A stretch of 11,196 nt of DNA from CAYOBW01 sp964402115 (GTDB lineage: Bacteria; Verrucomicrobiota; Kiritimatiellia; UBA8416; CAYOBW01): contig CAYOBW010000233.1 in assembly GCA_964402115.1 (NCBI GenBank), positions 1 to 11,196 of the forward strand, given 5' to 3'. Positions within the stretch are counted from its first letter, which is position 1. Each line of letters opens with the position of its first letter. A program made the translations under genes and the position numbers. The notes beneath the pieces were generated by a model. The model saw nothing but the letters and a program-made list of their open reading frames with translations, was not told where the DNA came from and did no database searches. Below, one piece after another: positions 1-5,741 of the stretch.

Positions 1-76
1 CGCGCGCGTCCCGCGGGCACTGGAACAGCAGCAAGGCGACAGCCCCCGCGACCGGATAGGCCTGCAGCCGGTTCAT
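1..76 (-). CDS. 5' end of an exported protein, truncated by window edge
   Basis: Only the first 25 codons are present. The ATG overlaps the stop codon of the preceding DUF5703 gene in an ATGA arrangement (ATG 76-74, TGA 75-73). An AAGGAGG Shine-Dalgarno sequence at 87-81 lies four bases upstream, which makes this start very credible. The peptide begins MNRLQAYPVAG and continues into a short hydrophobic run (AVALLLF) followed by QC, so it looks like a signal peptide. The cysteine is preceded by LFQ, which is not a good lipobox, so a lipoprotein is possible but not supported. Function cannot be told from this piece. By position it is the last visible member of the operon and, like its neighbours, probably an exported carbohydrate-active or binding protein (inference). 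Confidence 0.75.
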   Translation of the reverse strand, partial: MNRLQAYPVAGAVALLLFQCPRDAR

Positions 77-2784
77 CGCGCCTCCTTCTCGAACAGCTGG
101 AACTCGTTGATCGTAGCAACGAAGTTGGGATCGGGGTTGTCCTTGATCTTCAGGATGTGCAGCCGGATGCGGCGGGCCCGAACCGGGGCAAAGGTCACGG
201 CGTTGTCGGAGCCGATCGTCGTCCCGCTGGCAAACGCCTTCCACTCCTCGCCATCCCTGCGTTCGAGCGCGAATTCCGCCACGTTCGGGTACGTGGTCTC
301 GTCAAGCATGGCCCGATCGATGAGGCAATCCTTCCCCAGGTCCACCTCCAACCAGCCCTCGTGCGTGCCCGCATCGGCACTCCACCGCGTGTCGGGATCG
401 CCATCGAAAGCCTTGTCAGCCTCGTAGCCGGGGCTTCGCACGTAGGTGCTGAACGCGGCAGCCACCTTGCCCTGCGACACGGGTACGGGCGGCGGCGCAA
501 GCGGGCCGATGACCTGCACGTCCTTGCGGCGCGCTTCCGGCGTCACGTCGAGCTTGACGACCTTCCCGCCCCGCACAACGCACGCGACGGTGGTGCTGCG
601 CGGCGCGTGGAGCTTGAAATCCACGTCCCACTCCCGCGGCCAGGCGGGCAGGACCAGGAGCTGGTCGCCCGGCGTCTGCAGCAGCATCTCCTGCAGGCCA
701 ATCATGGCGCAGCCGCCGTGATCCATGTCGGGAAACGCGTCGAAGGGATACGTCACCCAGAAGGCCGGGAAGCGGGCGGTGAACGGCGCGCAGTTGCCGT
801 AGTGGGACGTGGCGCCGTTCTCGGCCCGCGGATAGAGGAACTTCCGCAGCGCATAGCTTTTCGCCTCGTGGGCCAAGCCGAGCTCGGCGACCGCGATGCC
901 GCCGTACTTCCAGCAGAGGGCCTCCTTCTGGGTCTTCGGATCGAAGGCGCCCACGCGCCACGTGTCGCGCGCAAGTTCGAGATCGGGCAGCCCGACGCCG
1001 TACAGGTGAAAGGGGAAAAGCGTGTAAAGCTGTGGGAACTCGTTCGGGTTCGCGATCTTCCGCCACGACTCCGCCAGGGCGATGTAGCGGCGCCCGTTCT
1101 TCTCGGCCGTCGGGACGGGGGGAATCCGTCGCGCGAAGGCCGTCAGCCACGCGCGGTCGGCGGCGGGCAGCGCGCCGGCCGGCAACTGCAGCAAGCCGTC
1201 GGCCAGCGCGCGCAGCCCGGCGACGGCATCGGCGTGGTTCCTGCAGCCCACGCCCATCTCGCAGGAGTTCCCCGGCTCGATGACCAGCCGGCCCTGCGCA
1301 TCGAGGGGCTGGCCGGTGCGCGCCCGGCACTCTTTCTGGTAGAACTCGTCGTAGAACCGCAGCACGCCCAGCATGGCGGGCAGCGACCGCTCAAGCTCGT
1401 CGCCGTTGAAGCGCACCTGCTCCAGCATCATGAACGCGAACTCCAGCGCGCTCGTGTAGTGGTACGTCAGGTGCTCGGCCCCGTGGTGGCCGTTCGCCGA
1501 GGGGCAGGCCGCCATCAGGCCGAAGAGGCTGAGGGACTCCGGGAACGGCGTGCCGCCAACGCCAAAGTAGTGCCGGGCGCGCGCCTCCTGCAGCGCGGCG
1601 CGGTCACGGTAGAAATCCAGGCCGACCTTCAGCAGGTCGAAATCGCCGGCCTTCAGCATCGGCCAGTACACGAGCCGCTGGTTCTGCGCCATGAAGTGGC
1701 AGCCCCACCAGGCGCGCTCGTCCGGGTTGGGCCCCGCCGCGCCGAAAGCGCGGGAGTTGGCCAGCGGATTGTCGAACGTGAAGATGCCGCCGTTGAAGAG
1801 CGTGGGGGCGCGGCCGGTGCGGTTGCAGGCCAGCAGGTAACGGAAGAGCTGATAGTTGCGCCCGACCTGCCAGCCGGTATCGCCGGGACCCGCGCCGGGG
1901 TTGATGGCGATATGGCTGCGCGCCCAGAACGCGCGCCACCAGGCGACGGTCGGCTGACGGTCGACCGGGAGGCGCTGCAACTTGTCCAGCTCGCCGCGCC
2001 AGGCCTCCACCGACGCATCCTGCGCCACGCGCAGCAGCACGCGCAGGTCGAGCTTGCGCACCGGCGCGGCGGTCTGCACGCGCCACGCCTTGAACGGCGT
2101 TCCCATGTACGTGCCTGCGCCCGTGCCGGCGTCCACCAGCCCGTCCGCGACGAGACGTCCGCCCAGGGTCAGGTTGTTCAGTAGGTCGGGCACCTGGTTG
2201 GAGAACGCCCCCGCGCCCTGCTCCCGGATAACCTGCGCGCGACGGTCCTTCGCCGGGTCGTTGCGGTGCTGCCACTCCAGCCCGCCGCGCACCGGCTGCG
2301 CCGTGAACAGCCACGACTCGTACGCCACGGTCGCGCTCACGGGGGCGGCGGACTCCAGCTCGCCGTGCACGACGGGCTGAAACGCATCGACCCAGAGCCT
2401 CAGCGTCACACCGTCGCCGGAGATGCGGATGAGACTCTCGGCCAGGTCCAGCTCCTGGCGGAACCGCTGCTTGAACGGTGACGGGGTCAGCGTCAGCCGC
2501 ACGCGTCCCAGCTTGACCAGTTTCTCGTCCTCGGTGCGGCTGTCGGGATGCCCGATGTAGAACAGCACGTCGCCGCCCTCGACCCAGACATTGAGCCCGA
2601 GGCTGCCGCCGCCCAGCGGCATGGAGCCGGTCGCATTCGTGCTGGGCGAGTCCCAGACGATGTTGTAGCGGGGCAGCTCGGCAAATGGCTCCGCCGCGGC
2701 AGCCGCTGGCGCGCAGCATGCGGGCAGGAGCGCAGCGGCGACGGCCATTCGCGCGGCAACGGGTATGGCGCGCGCCCGGCTCAT
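73..2784 (-). CDS. DUF5703-type putative six-hairpin glycosidase with C-terminal F5/8C domain
   Basis: This is a 903-residue exported protein. Residues 1-31 form a signal peptide (Ala-rich hydrophobic core, cleavage near AAAAAEP). Residues 38-300 form a beta-rich N-terminal domain with the DUF5703 signature YNIVWDSPS at 40-48, then SMPLGGGSLGLNVWVEGG at 54-71. Residues 305-690 look like an alpha/alpha barrel, and 695-760 carry the C-terminal beta domain (EMLLQTPG, LLVLPAWPREWD) shared with GH95-like enzymes. Residues 770-903 are an F5/8C (discoidin-like, CBM32-like) domain with DGDPDTRWS and WLEVDLG. The start is chosen at ATG 2784 because it overlaps the fucosidase stop (ATGA) and directly begins a signal peptide; the frame stays open upstream to 3051 but only through the fucosidase gene. 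Activity of DUF5703 proteins is, to my knowledge, not established. By eye, N368 and E509 sit where GH95 catalytic residues would. Role in trimming a fucosylated or sulfated glycan is inferred from context. Confidence 0.86.
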   Translation of the reverse strand: MSRARAIPVAARMAVAAALLPACCAPAAAAAEPFAELPRYNIVWDSPSTNATGSMPLGGGSLGLNVWVEGGDVLFYIGHPDSRTEDEKLVKLGRVRLTLTPSPFKQRFRQELDLAESLIRISGDGVTLRLWVDAFQPVVHGELESAAPVSATVAYESWLFTAQPVRGGLEWQHRNDPAKDRRAQVIREQGAGAFSNQVPDLLNNLTLGGRLVADGLVDAGTGAGTYMGTPFKAWRVQTAAPVRKLDLRVLLRVAQDASVEAWRGELDKLQRLPVDRQPTVAWWRAFWARSHIAINPGAGPGDTGWQVGRNYQLFRYLLACNRTGRAPTLFNGGIFTFDNPLANSRAFGAAGPNPDERAWWGCHFMAQNQRLVYWPMLKAGDFDLLKVGLDFYRDRAALQEARARHYFGVGGTPFPESLSLFGLMAACPSANGHHGAEHLTYHYTSALEFAFMMLEQVRFNGDELERSLPAMLGVLRFYDEFYQKECRARTGQPLDAQGRLVIEPGNSCEMGVGCRNHADAVAGLRALADGLLQLPAGALPAADRAWLTAFARRIPPVPTAEKNGRRYIALAESWRKIANPNEFPQLYTLFPFHLYGVGLPDLELARDTWRVGAFDPKTQKEALCWKYGGIAVAELGLAHEAKSYALRKFLYPRAENGATSHYGNCAPFTARFPAFWVTYPFDAFPDMDHGGCAMIGLQEMLLQTPGDQLLVLPAWPREWDVDFKLHAPRSTTVACVVRGGKVVKLDVTPEARRKDVQVIGPLAPPPVPVSQGKVAAAFSTYVRSPGYEADKAFDGDPDTRWSADAGTHEGWLEVDLGKDCLIDRAMLDETTYPNVAEFALERRDGEEWKAFASGTTIGSDNAVTFAPVRARRIRLHILKIKDNPDPNFVATINEFQLFEKEAR
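81..87 (-). promoter_or_regulatory. Shine-Dalgarno site for the window-edge gene
   Basis: AAGGAGG read on the minus strand lies inside the last codons of the DUF5703 gene, four bases before the overlapping ATG. It supports reinitiation or new initiation at the ATGA junction. Confidence 0.7.
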
Positions 2785-4205
2785 GGCGCAGCTTTCTCGA
2801 ACAGCTGGAACTCCCAGATGGTCGGACCCTCGGTGGCTTCGGTGATGTGCAGCCGGACCAGGCGGGCGGTCACGGGCGCGAAGGTCGCCGACGTCGCGGC
2901 GCCAATGCGTCCGCCGGCATAAGCGGTCTTCCACTCGTCGCCCGCGCGGTACTCGATACGGAAGGCGCGGAGCCGGTCCAATTCCGGGTAGGCCGCCGCG
3001 ATCTCGGCCCGGCTGAAGGTCCGGGGCTCGCCCAGGTCCACCTCCAGCCACGCGTTGGTCACGCCGTCATCCGTGGCCCAGCGGGTGGCGAGCGAATCGT
3101 CGGCCGCAGCGGCGGCTCCATACTGCGCCTGCCCCTTGTAGACGTTCGAGGCCTTTGCCGGCTTGCCCGCGGTGAGCGGGGGCGGCGGCGGGTTGTCTAT
3201 GAACTGCTTGACCTTCATCAGGGCCGCCACATGCTCCGGGGGGATCCGACCGGAGCGGTCCGGCGGGACATCGAGCAGCAGGTTGCCGCCAGCGGCGACG
3301 GTGTCGCGGTAGAGGCGGTACAGGAGGCGCGTGTCGCGCGGCGGGTCGTTCGCGACCCAGAACCAGTTCTTCGCGATGCAATCGCAGTGCTCGTACCCGA
3401 TGTAATACGACTGGCCCTGCCACGTCTGCGCGGGCGTGAAAGCGCCCGGCCGTGCGGGATGGCGCTCGGTGTTCAGGACATCGGTCGGCCAGGCCGCCTG
3501 GCACTGCGCGATCCCGAGGGAGCCGCCCGGCTGCGCCGTGCCGTGATTGAACAGGACCACCGTCCCCGGCCGCAGGCGTTTGATGTGGTCGTAGAGCGCC
3601 TGCCGCTCCGCCAGACTCGCCGCGCGCGGGATGTCTATCCAGTAGTAGGCCACTTCCGGGTAGCGCTGGATCAGCTCGGCAAACTGGTCCCTGGCCAGTT
3701 GGAAGAAGTCATCCGGCAGGTCGCCCTTGGTCCACTGGGGCCCCGGCGGCACGGAGTTGTTGTGGTAGTCGAGCAGGCACCAGTACAGGCCGGGCAGCAA
3801 CCCGTACCGCCCGCAGGCATCCACGAACGCGCGCACGACATCCGTCGTGTGGCCGCCAGTCGCGACGTCGTAGTCGAACTCCTTGCCGCGAAACGCGACC
3901 TTGCTGTCCCACAGGCAGTGCCCGGCCACGTGCTTGGAGGTGAGCACGGCGTAGCGCATGCCGGCATCGCGCGCGACGCGGATCCACTGATCCACGTCGA
4001 GCCGGGTCGGCGCGTAGGTCGCGGACGGCCGGTCGCCGGCGTCGATCTCCCGCCCGGTGAAGGTGCTCATGCCGAAGTGGATGAACATGCCGTACTTGAG
4101 TTGCTGCCACTTCTGGATGGCGGCGGCGGTTCCGGGATCCGCCAGGGATACCGCGGCAACCGCCGCAGTCACAACAGCCAACACAACGGATATAGACGGG
4201 TTCAT
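2781..4205 (-). CDS. GH29 alpha-L-fucosidase with C-terminal F5/8C domain
   Basis: This 474-residue exported enzyme is expected to hydrolyse terminal alpha-L-fucosyl residues by the GH29 retaining mechanism. Residues 1-22 are a signal peptide. The GH29 barrel starts with KYGMFIHFGMSTF (37-49), followed by LTSKHVAGHCLWDSK (89-102), PGLYWCLLDYHN (138-149) and GNLLLDVPPDRSGRIPPEH (307-325). D191 in the motif YYWID (187-191) aligns with the GH29 catalytic nucleophile; the acid/base is poorly conserved in this family and I do not assign it. Residues 350-474 are an F5/8C binding domain (DDSLATRWATDDG, WLEVDLG). The ATG at 4205 is preferred over an in-frame GTG at 4223 because AGGAG at 4217-4213 is seven bases upstream of the ATG. 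The gene lies 127 bp after the sulfatase gene, a gap filled by a small ORF, and overlaps the DUF5703 gene by four bases. Possible substrates are fucosylated mucin or fucoidan-type glycans; the sequence does not distinguish these. Confidence 0.95.
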   Translation of the reverse strand: MNPSISVVLAVVTAAVAAVSLADPGTAAAIQKWQQLKYGMFIHFGMSTFTGREIDAGDRPSATYAPTRLDVDQWIRVARDAGMRYAVLTSKHVAGHCLWDSKVAFRGKEFDYDVATGGHTTDVVRAFVDACGRYGLLPGLYWCLLDYHNNSVPPGPQWTKGDLPDDFFQLARDQFAELIQRYPEVAYYWIDIPRAASLAERQALYDHIKRLRPGTVVLFNHGTAQPGGSLGIAQCQAAWPTDVLNTERHPARPGAFTPAQTWQGQSYYIGYEHCDCIAKNWFWVANDPPRDTRLLYRLYRDTVAAGGNLLLDVPPDRSGRIPPEHVAALMKVKQFIDNPPPPPLTAGKPAKASNVYKGQAQYGAAAAADDSLATRWATDDGVTNAWLEVDLGEPRTFSRAEIAAAYPELDRLRAFRIEYRAGDEWKTAYAGGRIGAATSATFAPVTARLVRLHITEATEGPTIWEFQLFEKAAP

Positions 4206-4210
4206 GTTGA

Positions 4211-4219
4211 GTCTCCTTA
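4211..4219 (-). promoter_or_regulatory. Shine-Dalgarno of the fucosidase gene overlapping the small-ORF stop
   Basis: The minus-strand sequence TAAGGAGAC contains both the TAA stop of the 39-codon ORF (4219-4217) and the AGGAG core (4217-4213). ATG 4205 follows seven bases after the core. A ribosome terminating on the small ORF would sit directly on this site, so coupling of the two is plausible. Confidence 0.75.
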
Positions 4220-4336
4220 CCACAGGATTAAGCGCAGCGGCACAGTCTGGGGAGCAGATTCCGTCGGCGCCGCGAGGGCGCCGGTCACTGGAGGCAGAAG
4301 CGTCGCCACCCGCGTCAACGCACCACGGGCCTTCAT
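4217..4336 (-). CDS. 39-residue signal-peptide-like small ORF (possible gene remnant)
   Basis: The ATG at 4336 overlaps the sulfatase stop in an ATGA arrangement, and the frame ends with TAA at 4217 right at the fucosidase Shine-Dalgarno. The peptide starts MKARGALTRVATLLPPVTG, has a basic n-region, a hydrophobic stretch and an ALAAPTES segment that resembles a signal-peptidase site, then ends in PLRLILW. Purine-rich GAGGGGG lies just upstream. It fills nearly all the 127 bp between the two enzymes. It may be a genuine small secreted peptide, a translational-coupling ORF, or the surviving N-terminus of an exported protein whose body was deleted. I recognise no family. Its start and stop placement argue that it is translated; its shortness and weak composition argue against a mature function. 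Confidence 0.45.
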   Translation of the reverse strand: MKARGALTRVATLLPPVTGALAAPTESAPQTVPLRLILW

Positions 4337-5715
4337 GGCGCCCCCTCTTCCGACCCGCTGTCGGGGGCCGGCCCCCGGGTGCGTTCGTTCTTGCCGTACT
4401 TGGTGAGAACGCCGTGCATCAGCCACTTCGCGGGAACGTTGCGACTGTTCCACTCCGCGTATGCGGCTTGAAGCGCCTTGAACCGGTCCGGCTCCCGGCT
4501 GGAGAGATCGTTCTTCTCGCCGATGTCCTGCGCGAGGTTGAACAGCTTGAAGCCGCCACCCATATCGACGATCTTCCAGTCGCCCTGCCGCACGGCGCGC
4601 TGTGCGCCGAAGCGCCAGCCCAGCAGCGCGTGAGGCGCGCCGGTCTTCTCGCCGGTCAGGTACGGCAACAGACTCACCCCCTCCAGCTTCGCGTCCCCGG
4701 GGGCGCCAATGGCGGCCAGGGCCGTGGGCTGGATGTCGAGGGTGCTGACCGGTTGGTCGTACACGAGCCCGGACGGGAGGTGGCCTTTCCACTGGACGAT
4801 GAACGGCTCGCGGATGCCGCCTTCGAGCAACTGGCCTTTGAAGCCGCTGAGCGGGTCGTTGCGCGACGTGTTGTCGCTGGTCGGCCCGCCGTTGTCGCTG
4901 GTGAAGAAGATCAGCGTCTTCTCCTCCAGCCCGCACTCGCGCAGCTTGGCCATGACCGTGCCGACGCCCTCGTCCATAGCCGTCAACATGCCGGCAAAGA
5001 TACGGCGCTTGCCTGAAAGCTCCGGGAAGCGTTGCATGAGCGCTTCCGGCGCACCCATCGGCCCGTGGACGGCGTTGAACGGCAGGTAGACGAACCACGG
5101 TTCATCGCGATGCCTGCCGATGAACGCCGCCGCGTCGCGCGCGAACAGGTAGGTCGTGTAGTCGTAGACCGGCACCTTCCGTCCGTCGTGAACGACTTCG
5201 TCGCCCCCGCCGGGGAAGTACGAGCGGCAGGCGCCGAAGAAACACTCCCATTCATCGAACCCGCGCCGGGCCGGGGCGAGTGCCGGCAGAAAACCCACGT
5301 GCCATTTCCCGAAGATGCCTGTCTTGTAGCCGGCGGCCTGGATGCGTTCGGGGAAGATCGCTTCCGTGACCGGCAGCCCGGCAACGTTCCTGCCGCCCTG
5401 GGCAGATCCGCCGACATTGAATTCGAAGCCGAACCGCGTCCCGCTGCGCCCGCTCAACAACCCCGCGCGCGATGGACTGCACAGCGGTGCGGTCACGTAG
5501 CCGGCGGTGCAGCGCACCCCGTTCTTCGCCAGCAGATCGATGTTGGGTGTCGGGACATCCCGGCAGCCCTGACAGCCCACGTCCGCATAGCCGAGATCGT
5601 CGGCCAGGATGACGAGGATGTTGGGCTTGCCCGACGGCCCGGGCTGCGGGGCCGCGGCGGACGCGCTCAGCGCCAGCGCCGTCAGAACGGTTACGAGGGT
5701 GTGGAGGGGGTTCAC
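4333..5715 (-). CDS. Exported S1-family (formylglycine) sulfatase
   Basis: This 460-residue sulfatase hydrolyses sulfate esters, most likely on a sulfated sugar. Residues 1-22 are a signal peptide. NILVILADDLGYADVG (32-47) supplies the paired metal-binding aspartates D39/D40. C79 in CSPSR (79-83), followed by AGLLSGR, is the cysteine converted to formylglycine. GKWHVG (136-141) gives K137 and H139, NAVHGP gives H217, TSDNGG (272-277) gives D274/N275, and GFKG (291-294) gives K293. All of the S1 catalytic set that can be checked by eye is present. Its S1 subfamily cannot be assigned here. The start is GTG at 5715, the only start that leads straight into a signal peptide; GGAAGGA lies 10 bases upstream. 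A 9-codon ORF overlaps this start. The preceding frame remains open to 5991, but only inside the GH95-like gene. A formylglycine-generating enzyme or anSME is needed and is not in this window. Confidence 0.96.
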   Translation of the reverse strand: MNPLHTLVTVLTALALSASAAAPQPGPSGKPNILVILADDLGYADVGCQGCRDVPTPNIDLLAKNGVRCTAGYVTAPLCSPSRAGLLSGRSGTRFGFEFNVGGSAQGGRNVAGLPVTEAIFPERIQAAGYKTGIFGKWHVGFLPALAPARRGFDEWECFFGACRSYFPGGGDEVVHDGRKVPVYDYTTYLFARDAAAFIGRHRDEPWFVYLPFNAVHGPMGAPEALMQRFPELSGKRRIFAGMLTAMDEGVGTVMAKLRECGLEEKTLIFFTSDNGGPTSDNTSRNDPLSGFKGQLLEGGIREPFIVQWKGHLPSGLVYDQPVSTLDIQPTALAAIGAPGDAKLEGVSLLPYLTGEKTGAPHALLGWRFGAQRAVRQGDWKIVDMGGGFKLFNLAQDIGEKNDLSSREPDRFKALQAAYAEWNSRNVPAKWLMHGVLTKYGKNERTRGPAPDSGSEEGAP

Positions 5716-5741
5716 AGCGGTTCGGTCCTTCCCGCGTTCAT
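5712..5741 (-). other. Nine-codon bridging ORF between GH95-like and sulfatase genes
   Basis: ATG at 5741-5739 overlaps the stop of the GH95-like gene (TGA 5740-5738, ATGA). The frame encodes MNAGRTEPL and stops at TGA 5714-5712, which overlaps the sulfatase GTG start at 5715-5713 (GTGA). A ribosome could thus be handed from one enzyme gene to the next through this mini-frame. It may equally be chance, since ATGA overlaps are common. No peptide function is suggested. Confidence 0.35.

Noticed and set aside
157..2184. A 675-codon open frame on the plus strand, opposite the DUF5703 gene
   Set aside because: High-GC shadow frame: low-complexity Arg/Ala/Gly/His protein with no domain, against a strand with clear domain motifs, signal peptide and coupled starts.
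2785..3051. Upstream extension of the DUF5703 protein (89 residues)
   Set aside because: It lies wholly within the GH29 gene in another frame, is Arg/Pro/Gly-rich, and would bury the signal peptide.
2685..4406. A 573-codon open frame on the plus strand, opposite the GH29 gene
   Set aside because: Shadow of the fucosidase; Arg/Val/Gly-rich with no recognisable motif.
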